A model generated the notes under the pieces. The model had not been told where the DNA came from, ran no database searches, and saw only the letters and a list, made by a program, of their open reading frames with translations. Source: Pseudomonas fulva NBRC 16637 = DSM 17717 (GTDB lineage: Bacteria; Pseudomonadota; Gammaproteobacteria; Pseudomonadales; Pseudomonadaceae). From it: a stretch of 64,000 nt of DNA. The stretch is taken from the NCBI RefSeq assembly GCF_000730565.1, contig NZ_BBIQ01000007.1, positions 1 through 64,000 on the forward strand, read 5' to 3'. Of this stretch, positions 45,065-54,937 are shown piece by piece. Positions within the stretch are counted from its first letter, which is position 1. The number at the start of each line of letters is the position of its first letter. The position numbers and the translations under genes are program-made.

Positions 45065-45697
45065 GGCTCCAACACAGTCTTAGCGGAGAGAACAAATATA
45101 CTCCTCCGTATCTCAAGCTTACGCGTTTCTCTGCACTTCCAACTAGGGAGGGTCAGTTGCCATCTTCTTCCCAAAAAACATCGGGTCGGATAGCACATCG
45201 CAATGTTCCTTGCTTGGAGGCTTACGAAGCCGCGAACCGCGGATGGCAGCTTTCGACCCAAAGCAGCCCTTGGCGGAGGGCAGCTAACGAGTATCGCAGC
45301 TGCCGGTCTTTGCTGAGGGCGTAGTGGTTGGGGGTCATCCAAAGATCGTTGCACCGATCGCCGGTGAGAACCTCTACTCGGACTATGTTCGTGGGTACCA
45401 AGATAGGCCCTTATCCTCTCAACCTGCTCCACCCCGCGTTCGAGACTCAGTTCCAGTTGAGCTCTCGTGACATTATGGAGCAGCGCCACGGCCAGCCAGC
45501 GCGGATCGCCGGAATGGTCGTCGGTCGGCAACGTCAGAGTACCGCCAGCGGCATGCTGGGCGGCCAGCATTTTATATTTATCGGCGAGCACAGACGTCGA
45601 TTATAGCAACTGGCAATTTCTCAGCGAGGCGTGGATAAAGCGCTGACGAGAGTCGATGTATATCGTTTAGAAATTCTAAAGTAATAGATTTCAACAA
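45065..45697. other. gap with one doubtful minus-strand frame
   Basis: 633 bases. A minus-strand frame (45058-45591) begins plausibly ('MLADKYKMLAAQHAAGG', 'DPRWLAVALLHNVTRAQLEL') but after about 70 residues its composition becomes improbable (Pro/Arg/Cys-rich). I read it as the 5' remnant of a mobile-element gene with a frameshift. No other feature seen. Confidence 0.4.
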
Positions 45698-46195
45698 TTA
45701 TTTCAAAAAAGGAAGGGCGCCTATATAGTCCATTTTCCCAATCCGAACACCTTTGTGGCGAAGGATCGCGTATGCCATGACAGTGTGAAAGTAAAAATTT
45801 GGTACCCCATGCTGGTAAAAGTAATCCTTTCCAAGGAATGCACCAGCCCAACCCGGAGGTGCAACAATTCTGTCCTCCCAGCCCGCAAAATCATTCTCAT
45901 CCATTGATGCGATGTAAGAGATAGTCTTTTCAATGACAACCTTGAGTTCTTGGACCGTATTTTCAGTACCCTCAAACGCCGGGGCCGGCTGGCCCGTCAA
46001 TACCGAGGTAGCGAGCCTCGCCGTATCACATGCCATCTGTACTTGACTCGTAAGTGGCAGCATGTCTGGTGAAAGACGCGCGTTCAGGAGAACCTCTGAC
46101 TCAAGCTTATTCAATTCCGCGTGCTTTTGCGCTTTATCTAGAAGATGAGAAATGGTGTGGAGCATTTTTATGAATTGCGTAATTTGCGCGTACAT
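45698..46195 (-). CDS. DUF1993-family protein
   Basis: 165 residues from the ATG at 46195 (a GTG one codon earlier is possible; AGGA is suitably placed for either). The sequence matches the DUF1993 pattern: an N-terminal 'ITQFIKMLHTISHLLDKA', 'LLNARLSPDMLPLTSQVQMACD', and the C-terminal 'NFYFHTVMAYAILRHKGV..GKMDYIG'. The fold is a DinB-like four-helix bundle; biochemical role unknown. It is the last gene of a three-gene operon with two oxidoreductases. Confidence 0.88.
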   Translation of the reverse strand: MYAQITQFIKMLHTISHLLDKAQKHAELNKLESEVLLNARLSPDMLPLTSQVQMACDTARLATSVLTGQPAPAFEGTENTVQELKVVIEKTISYIASMDENDFAGWEDRIVAPPGWAGAFLGKDYFYQHGVPNFYFHTVMAYAILRHKGVRIGKMDYIGALPFLK

Positions 46196-46210
46196 CACAA
46201 AATTCCTGTG

Positions 46211-47191
46211 TTAAGCAGCCGCCTGGGCGATGATTTCAAGCGAGCGCACTCGCTTATCAAAGTCGAAGATGTCAGAAACAATCATTAGCTCATCGGCTTG
46301 GGTGTCCAAGACGAGCTGGTTGAGCCCATCGCGGACAGTCTCAGCACTACCTATCACACTGCAACTCAGCATCTGATCGGTTTGAGCTCTTTCGCGAGGG
46401 GTCCTGTAGGCCTCGATATCTTCTATAGGTGGCTTGAGCAGACTTGGTTTGCCTCGGAACATGTCGGCAAAGGTCATCTGCTGGGAAGTTGCTAAAATGC
46501 GCGCCTCGGTGTCTGTTTCTGCAGCAACCACGTTCACCCCGATCAATGCGTAGGGCTTTCGTAATTGCTCCGAGGGCTGGAAGCTCTGTCTATATACCTT
46601 GAGAGCTTGGGGAAGCGCCTGTGGAGCAAACTGTGATCCGAAGGCATACGGAAGGCCAAGGGACGCAGCCAGTCGCGCTCCGAAGAGACTTGATCCCAAG
46701 ATCCATAACGGGACATTGGTCCCGGAGCCTGGGACGGCTTCAATTCTTTGTGCTTGACCATTGGAGGCGAGGAACCCCTGCAACTCAAGGACATCTTGAG
46801 GAAAGTTTTCCGCACTACTGAAGTCCCGCCGCAGTGCGCGCAAGGTCATCTGATCGGTACCAGGAGCCCGACCTAGGCCCAAGTCGACACGGCCAGGATA
46901 GAGAGTTTCCAGAGTCCCAAATTGCTCTGCGATAACGTATGGGGCATGGTTGGGAAGCATGACGCCACCGGCACCAATCCGGATACGGCTTGTACCCGCC
47001 GCAATATGAGACAGTACCACCGAAGTGGCAGCCGTGGTGACCGCGGGTGAATTGTGGTGCTCGGCTACCCAAATGCGCTGATAACCCAAGCGTTCAGCGT
47101 GCTGAGCAAGCGTGCGGGCATCTTCGAGCGCCGTGCGGCGATCGAATCCTTGCCGAACACGCCCTAGTTCCAAAATTGAAAGTGGAATCAT
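46211..47191 (-). CDS. LLM-class flavin-dependent oxidoreductase
   Basis: A 326-residue luciferase-like monooxygenase. It opens [10 protein letters not shown], and shows '[13 protein letters not shown]' and '[13 protein letters not shown]', the landmarks of the subgroup often labelled MsnO8-like. It would use reduced flavin and oxygen; substrate unknown. GAGGG lies about 10 bases before the ATG. It sits 65 bases after the MDR gene and 15 before DUF1993. Confidence 0.88.
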   Translation of the reverse strand: MIPLSILELGRVRQGFDRRTALEDARTLAQHAERLGYQRIWVAEHHNSPAVTTAATSVVLSHIAAGTSRIRIGAGGVMLPNHAPYVIAEQFGTLETLYPGRVDLGLGRAPGTDQMTLRALRRDFSSAENFPQDVLELQGFLASNGQAQRIEAVPGSGTNVPLWILGSSLFGARLAASLGLPYAFGSQFAPQALPQALKVYRQSFQPSEQLRKPYALIGVNVVAAETDTEARILATSQQMTFADMFRGKPSLLKPPIEDIEAYRTPRERAQTDQMLSCSVIGSAETVRDGLNQLVLDTQADELMIVSDIFDFDKRVRSLEIIAQAAA

Positions 47192-47256
47192 CTCGCCGTA
47201 TCCCTCGCGACGGTGGGGCTAGCGAGACCAGCCCCTCATAGATATCGACGTTTGCG

Positions 47257-48270
47257 TTACTGCGCGAAGTCAATAACGACCTTGCCAATGTGGTCGCCGC
47301 TTTTAAGGCGCTGATAAGCGGCCTCGTACTCTGCAAACGGGAAGACCTGATCTAGGACAGGGTGAACCTCATGCAACGCCATAGCTCGCAGTAGCGCTTC
47401 AAAGTGCGCGCGCGACCCAATCGATGTACCGGCGACATGGAGCGACTTAGCGAGAATATTGATCGGAGGCAGACCGCCACCAAAGCCGCTCGTGAAGCCA
47501 ACCAGCGAGATACTGCCGCCATTCCTTGTTGCGGCTGCTGACTGCACAATAGTCTTCTCGCCTGCTATATCAATGGTCTTATCGACACCTTGCCCATCCG
47601 TGAGGGCCAGAATTTGCTTATCCCAATCAGGATAAGAGCGATAGTTGACTACGGCAGCAGCTCCCAGCGCCTGGAGCCGCTCTGCTTTAGCATCCGACGA
47701 AGTAATCGCAAGAACCTTCGCGCCGAACATTTTCGCAATCTGCAGCGAGAACAGCGCTACACCACCAGTGCCCTGTACCAGTACCGTGTCACCCGCCTGA
47801 AGAGGCGACGACAGGTTCAGAGCCGTCCAAGCCGTTACGGCGGCACAAGGCAACGATGCTGCCTCAATGTAGGACATATAATTCGGGAGCTGCACAATGG
47901 CGTTCTCGTGCAACAAGATAGCTTCGGCCAGCCAGCCGTCTGTAGTCATGCCCAGACTGTTGGCATGATATTCCGGAAGCGAAGGTCCGCTGATCCAATG
48001 CTGGCAGCAGGACGCTGAAACCCGGTCGCCTACCTTGGTGCGTTGGACGGCGTGACCAACCGCAATTACCTCACCCGCGCCGTCTGAAAGGGGAACACCT
48101 TTGGGCTTCGTCGGGCCGCCATATGCGCCGTCGAGAATTGCCTGGTCTCGAAAGTTAAGAGAAGCGGCGTGAACCCGTACCACAACCTCATGCGGACCAG
48201 GGCTAGGCATGGCTTCATCATGAAGCTCTAGGCTTGGCTTATCGCCAGATGTCCATCGTACAGTCTGCAT
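47257..48270 (-). CDS. MDR-family NAD(P)H quinone/zinc-type oxidoreductase
   Basis: 337 residues from MQTVRWTSGDKPSLEL (ATG at 48270, GAGG 8 bases upstream). A GroES-like N-terminal domain ('LNFRDQAILDGAYGG', 'PLSDGAGEVIAVG') leads into a Rossmann domain with 'VLVQGTGGVALFSLQIAKMFGAKV'. The Cys/His ligands for catalytic zinc are not conserved, pointing to the quinone oxidoreductase side of the family. It is the first gene of an operon transcribed away from an HxlR regulator. Confidence 0.87.
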   Translation of the reverse strand: MQTVRWTSGDKPSLELHDEAMPSPGPHEVVVRVHAASLNFRDQAILDGAYGGPTKPKGVPLSDGAGEVIAVGHAVQRTKVGDRVSASCCQHWISGPSLPEYHANSLGMTTDGWLAEAILLHENAIVQLPNYMSYIEAASLPCAAVTAWTALNLSSPLQAGDTVLVQGTGGVALFSLQIAKMFGAKVLAITSSDAKAERLQALGAAAVVNYRSYPDWDKQILALTDGQGVDKTIDIAGEKTIVQSAAATRNGGSISLVGFTSGFGGGLPPINILAKSLHVAGTSIGSRAHFEALLRAMALHEVHPVLDQVFPFAEYEAAYQRLKSGDHIGKVVIDFAQ

Positions 48271-48397
48271 CCTCTCATCCTCATTTGGCTGGTGCGGCAA
48301 CGCCTTCCCTCAAGACACTAGGATTGATGACCGCACGACTTTCACATCAGATATTTACTTAACCCCGAAATTAGCGATAACTTGTCGCAATAGCAAG

Positions 48398-48417
48398 AAC
48401 ACACATTTTTGTGTGTT
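48398..48417. promoter_or_regulatory. palindrome between HxlR gene and oxidoreductase operon (candidate operator)
   Basis: AACACACA, TTTT, TGTGTGTT: perfect 8-bp arms. It lies 21 bases upstream of the HxlR start and 127 upstream of the divergent operon, a classic place for an HxlR-family operator. A TTG codon inside it is therefore unlikely to be the HxlR start. Confidence 0.65.
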
Positions 48418-48438
48418 ACTAACCAAAAGGTAAGCGAA

Positions 48439-48813
48439 GTGAAGCGAGATTGGCAGGGCGGTGATCCTAATCAGCAACTTTTCTGGGCGGCAGCGACAAG
48501 CGAGACCCTGCGGGTACTGGAAGGAAAGTGGAAGATCGTCATTATCGTCCAGCTCTTCGCTGCGAAAGGACCGCTTCGCTTTTCGGAACTCGAAAAGCGA
48601 GTTGTAGGCGTGAACCAGAAAATGCTGATCCAGCAGCTTAGGGAGTTGGAGAAGGACGGGATCGTCGCCAGGACGGTTTATCCGCAAGTTCCCCCGAAGG
48701 TGGAATATGCATTGACAGAGCTAGGCCGGGCGCTCGGCCCATCCATTGAGGCCCTGATTGATTGGGCTTTTTTCAAATGCGAAACGCTTGGGGGAGAGCC
48801 ACTGGAACCCTGA
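48439..48813 (+). CDS. HxlR-family transcriptional regulator
   Basis: 124 residues from a GTG at 48439 (VKRDWQGGDPNQQLFW) with AAAAGG 9 bases upstream; a TTG at 48409 would overlap the palindrome. The HxlR winged helix is clear: 'LEGKWKIVIIVQLFAAKGPLRFSELEKRV' in parts and 'LRELEKDGIVARTVYPQVPPKVEYALTELG'. HxlR proteins typically respond to electrophiles or quinones and act on neighbouring oxidoreductases. The divergent MDR-LLM-DUF1993 operon is the expected target. Confidence 0.88.
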   Translation: MKRDWQGGDPNQQLFWAAATSETLRVLEGKWKIVIIVQLFAAKGPLRFSELEKRVVGVNQKMLIQQLRELEKDGIVARTVYPQVPPKVEYALTELGRALGPSIEALIDWAFFKCETLGGEPLEP

Positions 48814-49065
48814 GGTGGCATCGATTTCAGACGCGGGAAGGTTATCTGAAATGTTTTCGAGACCTGCCGAATGGTAGCCGGGTTGGCCGTCGAGCTGACC
48901 GTCCAGGCTGCCGAGGCGGCAATGGCAGTAGCGCCCTGGTAGCCCTCTCGGCCTAAGCGCGCATCATACTCCCGCTGCTTCACCCGCCGGCCGGAAGCTG
49001 ACCTTCACGAAGGACAGGAACATGGCCAGATAGCGACGGCCCCCAGCCGTCGCCAGGTCATGCGG

Positions 49066-49314
49066 CTAAACCTCTGTCTGCTCGGCCATCTCCAGAGCGT
49101 CGTCTACCTCAATGCCAAGGTACCTGACAGTGCTTTCCAGCTTCGTATGGCCCAGTAAGAGCTGTACGGCTCTGAGGTTCTTTGTCCTGCGGTAGATCAG
49201 CGAAGCGTTGGTTCGCCGCAGGGTATGGGTTCCGTATAAGGCTGGATCCAAACCAATCGCTGTCACCCAGGCTTTGACGATCCGTGCGTACTGTCGGGTG
49301 GAAATGTGATGCAC
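49066..49314 (-). pseudogene. C-terminal fragment of a tyrosine recombinase
   Basis: 82 residues holding only the catalytic C-terminus: 'HTLRRTNASLIYRRTKNLRAVQLLLGHTKLESTVRYLG', with H-x-L-R, the conserved G-H and the nucleophile Tyr. Sequence before residue 1 is not recombinase-like, so the first two thirds of the gene are missing. Composition differs from the TnpS-like and 49.4-50.7 kb recombinases, so it is a third integrase. Confidence 0.75.
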
Positions 49315-49416
49315 TCAATCTCGACCCGCCCGGTAATTTTCACTCTTGACTCCTAGAAAAAGGCGTCGATCCCTGTTGGACGCCAGGCTGGCGATCGGCG
49401 AGCAGGTGATTCGAGT

Positions 49417-50697
49417 TCAACCGCGGTCACGCATGCCGATGCGCTTGACCGAATGTGCGCGCTCCTGATCATGCGAGTGATAATAGGTGTTCTGGGTCGT
49501 ACTGAGGTTGCTGTGACGCAAATCTTCCTGGAGGTCCTTAGGATTGCGCAGCGGCGCGTCAAAGGTGGCCGAGGTGTGACGCAGCCAGTGCGCGGACGCA
49601 CAGCGCAGACTTTCCATCTCGTGGTTCGCGCGGCCTTCGCTGCGCATCTTCTCTACGGCTTTATCAAACACGGTTTGGAGGAGGGCGCGGATCTGTCAAT
49701 CGGACAAACCGGCGCGGCCGTTGAGCGTGGTGATCAGCGGCGTAGTTTCTCCTGGATGAGGTAACTCGGGAAGTCCCAGGAATCGTCGATAACGTTTCAA
49801 ATAGCGCTCTACGTAGATATCCCGCACGGCAATCTTCGCCGCCTTGTTGCCTTTACCCACGGCGAAGTACCACCAATTGCCTTCATCATCTAAGCGGAAG
49901 TCACCCATGGTGGGTTTCCAGTTTTTACGACCGGCGAGATCGGAAACCCGCAGGTACATGGCGAACAGCGTAGCAACAATAAATAATGTTCGCTCATGTC
50001 GCTCCGGTTCGGCGTTCGCCATTGCTTCAACGGTATCCAGGACAAAGTCCCACTGCAGCGGCGTAAGTGCCCGCGAAGAAGAAACTTCAAGTTCTTGCGT
50101 AGAAAAACGGCTGCCTTTCTTGAGGAGCCGAAACGGATTCGTTTGGGCGAAGCCATCTTCAATCAGAAATTCGTAGAAGCGACTGCAGACGGTAAACACC
50201 TGGTTCAACGTGCCATTCGCAGCATGATACTCCTGGGTGCTCGGAGTTTCTGCAGCGATTACTTTGCGCGACTTGAGATTAAACGGATGCCATTTGGGGT
50301 TGGGGATGTAAGCCTCGCGAGCGTCGAGCGCGTGCGGGTTACTAACAAACCGGCTGCGGGTTACCGGACCCATCCAGTCATCTGGCGGGTTTCGACAGAA
50401 GTTCAGATAGTCTTGGGCATCCTGGCGTTTGAGTTGATTCAGCGGTTTGCCTTGGATCAGCAGCGCCCACAGCAGTAAGCGCTCGGTATGACTGCGGTAC
50501 GAGTTGAACGTCTGGGCGTTGTCGGAAAAGGCGCGCAGGAATCCACGTACCGCGGCGTAGCCGCGGTCAGCCTCCAGTGCGGCGTCACACTCGCTCAGAA
50601 AGGCGCCGACGCAGGCCAGCGGTGAGCCGTGCAAACTGAAGTCTTGCTCGATGAAGTTATCGTGGGTTTCGAACAAGGGTTGGGGTGCGCGCGCCAT
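49417..50697 (-). pseudogene. tyrosine recombinase/integrase interrupted by an in-frame TGA
   Basis: One frame from the ATG at 50697 to 49417 encodes about 426 residues with a full recombinase layout. There is an N-terminal core-binding domain, 'FAMYLRVSDLAGRK' with the first catalytic Arg, 'HWLRHTSATF' (H-x-x-R) and 'DLRHSNLSTTQNTYYHS' with the nucleophile Tyr. A single TGA at 49696-49698 falls between 'GRAGLSD' and 'QIRALLQTVF'. Nothing else is damaged. A TGG-to-TGA change would explain it. As it stands the catalytic tail is not translated. Confidence 0.8.
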
Positions 50698-51485
50698 GAA
50701 ATACCAGCCAGAATTTTGAAGACAATAGACTTCCAGTTATGACAGTAATCGGAAGTTTCAACCTTTTGCGAAGAAAAAGCGTCGAATCACTGATGGTAAC
50801 GACAAGCCTAGCTAGGCGCAACATGAGAGTGCTGTGATTGGATCAATGACAGATGTCTTGCCGCGCTCCTTAAGGCTTAGGCAAATGCGCTCATCAAGCG
50901 CTTTTAAATTTGGAGACTTTCCTGCACTCCCTAAATGATATAAACCTGCACAAACATCCTTAAAGCCATACTTGAACGCAGTAGCGGTGCTGGTGGAAAG
51001 TCGCCTTATTACTTCCAACGCGTGGGAAAGTCGCCTCAATCTGTTGCACGAGTGCGGGAAAGTCGCCTCATTAATTGCTAACGCTAAAGGGTTTAGGAAT
51101 CGATGTCTGACTCAAAAAATAGGGTACTTTGGCTCCAGATGATGAAGCTGAGCTGCACAGATGTCGCTTCAATTCGCAGGGCATTGCCTTGATTGTCAAT
51201 TTTATTCAATCAGATCAATGGATTAAGCATGACTACTGGTGAGTCGCCTCATTTAGCGATAGCCTCACAAGGCCTTGATTTGGGTTGATTCTGGTAATTT
51301 AAGGCAAATCCCGGTTTTCAGGCACAGGTGACAGATCAAATCCCAGCAGCCCAATGCATAATTTAACATAATACACATTATGCGCACCCAGGCATTTCCT
51401 GCTCGATACCAACCCGGGGTACATTTGAAGCCACGAATCGCTTACAGCGTCCTCTCGTAAGATCGTTTAAGGAAACCGTCCTCCC
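50698..51485. other. gap with spaced direct repeats
   Basis: 788 bases of lower-GC DNA. It contains three GGAAAGTCGCCT repeats (50995-51068) and a related GAGTCGCCTCA at 51241. A minus-strand frame (50812-51039) starts inside the repeats and has no recognisable product, so I do not call it. No promoter or RNA gene is seen. Confidence 0.5.
50995..51068 (+). repeat. three direct repeats GGAAAGTCGCCT at 30-32 base spacing
   Basis: Copies at 50995-51006, 51025-51036 and 51057-51068; the last two extend as GGGAAAGTCGCCTCA. A fourth, partial copy lies at 51241-51251. Regular short repeats of this kind are the transposase-binding sites at the ends of some large transposons (Tn7-like, Tn5053-like, IS21-like). 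Confidence 0.6.
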
Positions 51486-52097
51486 ATGTCCCACCATCCA
51501 TCAGCAGACCACATCATCGACCTTTACGACCGCCATGCATTTACTTGGCACCAAAAGCGCGCCAATCACTTCACTGATCGCAAATGGATTGCGCATTTCG
51601 GGAACATGCTGAAGCCGTCAGCACGTGTTCTGGATCTGGGCTGCGGCTCTGGCCAACCTGTGGCGCGACACCTGGTCGAAATCGGCGCCTGCGTTGTGGG
51701 TGTTGATTCGTCCAAACAGATGCTGATCCTGTGCAGTGCACAGTTTCCTGAGCAGCAATGGATTCACGCAGACATGCGCACACTTACATTGGGCTGTCAG
51801 TTCGACGCAATCATTGCTTGGAACAGCTTTTTCCACCTAAAGCCCACCGATCAGCGCCTGATGTTCCCGATTTTTCGTCGCCATGCGGCCCCAGGGGCGT
51901 TGCTCATGTTTACAAGTGGGCCCTCCCATGGCGAAGCCTTGGGTACATTCGAGGGCGAGACGTTGTATCACGCCAGCTTGAGTACCAATGAATACGTCGA
52001 TCAGTTACACGCCAACGGGTTCGAGGTGCTTGATCACCTTGTTGAAGATCCGGATTCCGGGGGACTGACAATATGGCTAGGGCGTCTCCTACCCTAA
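51486..52097 (+). CDS. class I SAM-dependent methyltransferase
   Basis: 203 residues with the Rossmann methyltransferase motifs: motif I VLDLGCGSGQPVA (about 48-60), an acidic end of strand 2 'VVGVDSS' and motif IV 'FDAIIAWNSFFHL'. The substrate is unknown; its small size and lack of extra domains suggest a small molecule. The gene stands alone after the integrase region. Confidence 0.88.
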   Translation: MSHHPSADHIIDLYDRHAFTWHQKRANHFTDRKWIAHFGNMLKPSARVLDLGCGSGQPVARHLVEIGACVVGVDSSKQMLILCSAQFPEQQWIHADMRTLTLGCQFDAIIAWNSFFHLKPTDQRLMFPIFRRHAAPGALLMFTSGPSHGEALGTFEGETLYHASLSTNEYVDQLHANGFEVLDHLVEDPDSGGLTIWLGRLLP

Positions 52098-52406
52098 CTC
52101 AATATTCTTTTCAGTAATAACTACACTAAATATTCATTTAGTTTAGTTATATAATTGACCTAGGTTGTCGTCGCCTATCCATCCCTTCCGTACCAAGTTT
52201 TCATTGGGCGATGCGTGCCGACCGAGCCCGCCATTCCATCCCTCGCCGAATTCCCGGCCCTCATCCAGATAACTTAAATCCGCCTCTGGAACCTATCCTC
52301 GCCGTGCACAGTCTTTGCCAAAGATACCCCAGCATCACCACTCGCCCGCCGCCCATACCCTGGCCCATGCCAGCGATGGCTACGTGGCCCTCTCGAGAGC
52401 ACGTCC
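52098..52406 (+). promoter_or_regulatory. promoter region of the MFS-ArsB operon with CTAAAT/ATTTAG dyad
   Basis: 309 bases. An inverted repeat ACTAAAT-ATTC-ATTTAGT (52126-52143) lies where a -35 box would be, just upstream of a TATAAT hexamer at 52151-52156. The same CTAAAT...ATTTAG core recurs at 55225-55241 beside a broken XRE regulator. No gene is seen in this gap. Confidence 0.5.
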
Positions 52407-53657
52407 TTGGAAAATCCTAGGCAATCCGCCCCGCATCGCTCGCTTGACTGGTTGAACTTCTTCCTTGCCGATGTACGTGACGGACTTGGACCGTACCTTG
52501 CCATCTATCTGCTCGCCGTTCATCAATGGCAGCCCGCGAGCATAGGGCTGGTCATGACGATTGCCGGTGTTACTGCCCTGCTCGCTCAGACGCCCGCTGG
52601 CGCCCTGATTGACCGTACGCCCGCCAAACGTGCCGTTGTGGTCATAGCGGCAGTCCTGGTAACCGGGAGCTGTCTGTTGCTGCCTTTCATCACATCATTC
52701 ACTTGGGTTGCCGTAACGCAAACCATCAGCGCCTTGGCCGGCTCCGTGTTCGCGCCGGCGATCGCAGCCATCTCTCTGGGGCTGACCGGACCGAAGGCGT
52801 TCACGCGACGCGTGGGGCGCAACGAGACCTTCAACCATGCTGGAAATGCTTTCTCTGCACTACTGGCCGGTGGCCTCGCCTACCTGTATGGGCCGGTGGT
52901 GGTGTTCTACCTGATGGCTGCATTGACCGTGGCCAGCATCATCGCGGTAGCCTGCGTCCCGGGCGCTGAGATTGACCATCACGTGGCTCGAGGCCTGTCC
53001 CATAGCCCGAACGATCAGGACAATCCGGCGGGCTTGGCGCTGCTGTTGCATAACCGCACATTGCTGCTCTTCGCGATCTGCTGTGCCTTGTTCCATCTGG
53101 CCAATGCGGCCATGCTGCCGTTGGTAAGCCAGAAACTCTCTCAAGTCGACCTGCGCCTGGCCACGCCATTGACCTCGGCTTGCATCGTGGCAGCCCAGCT
53201 GGTCATGGTGCCCATGGCGCTGCTGGTCGGGGCGCGTGCCGAACAATGGGGGCGCAAGCCGTTCATGCTCGTGGGGTTCCTGATACTTCCACTGCGCGGC
53301 GCGCTCTACACCTTGTCTGACAACCCCTTCTGGCTCGTAGGCGTGCAGCTACTCGATGGCATTGGCGCGGGCATTTTCGGGGCGCTGTTCCCGATCATCG
53401 TCAAGGACCTCACCGAGGGTACCGGGCGGTTCAACGTAAGCCTTGGCGCGCTCACCGCCGTGTTCGGCCTTGGTGCTGCGCTGAGCCCTGGTCTGGCAGG
53501 GTTCGTCGTCCAAGCAGCGGGCTACAATGCCGCGTTCTTGACGCTGGCCGGGATCGCAGCCTGCGCATTTGTTCTTGTGCTGGTCGCCCTCCCCGAAACG
53601 CACCCACGCCAGGGCGATGCGCCCTCCTCTTCTATGCCGTCAGCCGCCGGAAACTGA
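52407..53657 (+). CDS. MFS transporter
   Basis: 416 residues, about 12 membrane helices, starting at TTG 52407 with GAGAG 8 bases upstream. Motif A is degenerate ('GALIDRTPAKRAVV'). The 'DWLNFFLADVRDGLGPYLAIYL' opening is shared by a Pseudomonas MFS subgroup of unknown substrate. It is followed after 7 bases by an ArsB-type permease, so the two transporters are probably coexpressed. Confidence 0.85.
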   Translation: MENPRQSAPHRSLDWLNFFLADVRDGLGPYLAIYLLAVHQWQPASIGLVMTIAGVTALLAQTPAGALIDRTPAKRAVVVIAAVLVTGSCLLLPFITSFTWVAVTQTISALAGSVFAPAIAAISLGLTGPKAFTRRVGRNETFNHAGNAFSALLAGGLAYLYGPVVVFYLMAALTVASIIAVACVPGAEIDHHVARGLSHSPNDQDNPAGLALLLHNRTLLLFAICCALFHLANAAMLPLVSQKLSQVDLRLATPLTSACIVAAQLVMVPMALLVGARAEQWGRKPFMLVGFLILPLRGALYTLSDNPFWLVGVQLLDGIGAGIFGALFPIIVKDLTEGTGRFNVSLGALTAVFGLGAALSPGLAGFVVQAAGYNAAFLTLAGIAACAFVLVLVALPETHPRQGDAPSSSMPSAAGN

Positions 53658-53664
53658 ACCCTTG

Positions 53665-54918
53665 ATGCACCTGAGCCAAACATCGTTGATCATCTGGATC
53701 GTCTCGGCCCTGGCCACTGCTGGCGTCATACTCAGACCCTTCAAGGTGCCCGAATTCATCTGGGCCCTAGGCGGTGCCACCGTACTCGTGCTGTTTGGGC
53801 TGATTGCCCCGATGAACGCTTTGGCGGCGGTGGTCAAGGGGAGCGACGTCTACCTGTTTTTGGTCGGCATGATGGTTCTGGCCGAAGTGGCCCGCCAGGA
53901 GGGGCTTTTCGATTGGGTGGCCCGTTATGCCGTAGGCCATGCCCAAGGGTCTGGTCAACGGCTGTTCAATCTGGTTTTCCTGGTCGGTACCCTGGTGACC
54001 GTTTTTCTCTCGAACGATGCCACTGCCGTGGTTCTGACGCCAGCAGTGTATGCCGCCTGCAAGGCCGCCAAGGCTGAGCCTCTGCCCTACCTGTTCATCT
54101 GTGCGTTCATCGCCAATGCCGCAAGCTTCGTTCTGCCCATTTCCAATCCCGCCAACCTGGTGGTATTCGGCAGCCAGATGCCTCCTCTGCTGGACTGGTT
54201 AAAGCAGTTCACGTTGCCTTCGTTGGCAGCCATCGCGGCGACGTATGTCATTTTGCGTATCACCCAACGCCGTCAGATCTGCCAGCCGCTTGCGTTGACC
54301 GTGCAAATACAGCCTCTTCCAGCCGGTGCGCGCCTGTGTGCATGGGGCATTGCGCTGACTGCCTGCGTGCTGCTGGGTGCATCGGCGCTGGACGTACCAC
54401 TAGGCCTACCTACCTTTAGCGCTGGTATTGCGACCACCGCGCTGATCCATTTGCGCCAGCGGCGCAGTCCGATGCCAGTCCTGCGACACGTCGCCTGGAG
54501 TGTGCTGCCATTGGTTGCGGGCTTGTTCGTGTTGGTCGAAGCTGTGGCTCAGACAGGCGCGATCGAACAGCTGGCGCATGCGCTCATGACCCTGGAGCAG
54601 ACGTCTCAGACCGCTGCCAGCTGGACCGCGGGGGTGGGTGTAGCCGTGGCTAGCAACTTGATGAACAACCTGCCGAGTGGGCTGATTGCCGGCTCCATGG
54701 TCGATATCGCCCACCTCCCTCGGCAAACTACCGCCGCGTTGCTGATTGGGGTCGACCTAGGTCCGAACTTGTCCATTACCGGATCCCTTGCAACCTTGCT
54801 CTGGCTGGTGGCGATTCGACGTGAAGGCGAGTCTGTCAGCGCCTGGCAATTTCTGCGCCTGGGGCTGCTGGTCATGCCGCCAGCTCTAGCCGCAGCGCTG
54901 TTGGCCCTTATGGTCTGA
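53665..54918 (+). CDS. ArsB/NhaD-type ion permease
   Basis: 417 residues from the ATG at 53665 (MHLSQTSLIIW). The in-frame start upstream lies within the MFS gene. Key family stretches are 'TVFLSNDATAVVLTPAV' and 'NAASFVLPISNPANLVVFG', near the ion-binding unwound helices of ArsB and SLC13-type carriers. An arsenite/anion role is possible, but no arsR, arsC or arsH gene is nearby, so the substrate stays open. Confidence 0.8.
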   Translation: MHLSQTSLIIWIVSALATAGVILRPFKVPEFIWALGGATVLVLFGLIAPMNALAAVVKGSDVYLFLVGMMVLAEVARQEGLFDWVARYAVGHAQGSGQRLFNLVFLVGTLVTVFLSNDATAVVLTPAVYAACKAAKAEPLPYLFICAFIANAASFVLPISNPANLVVFGSQMPPLLDWLKQFTLPSLAAIAATYVILRITQRRQICQPLALTVQIQPLPAGARLCAWGIALTACVLLGASALDVPLGLPTFSAGIATTALIHLRQRRSPMPVLRHVAWSVLPLVAGLFVLVEAVAQTGAIEQLAHALMTLEQTSQTAASWTAGVGVAVASNLMNNLPSGLIAGSMVDIAHLPRQTTAALLIGVDLGPNLSITGSLATLLWLVAIRREGESVSAWQFLRLGLLVMPPALAAALLALMV

Positions 54919-54937
54919 GGCTCAACTGGGCATCCGA

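Noticed and set aside
48678..48983. Minus-strand frame opposite the HxlR 3' end
   Set aside because: Half of it is shadow of HxlR; the other half has no start and no recognised family.
49696..49698. Programmed selenocysteine at the integrase TGA
   Set aside because: No SECIS-like hairpin directly downstream is evident and recombinases are not selenoproteins; a point mutation is simpler.
50995..51251. CRISPR array
   Set aside because: Only three or four 12-base repeats, spacers under 20 bases, no cas genes.
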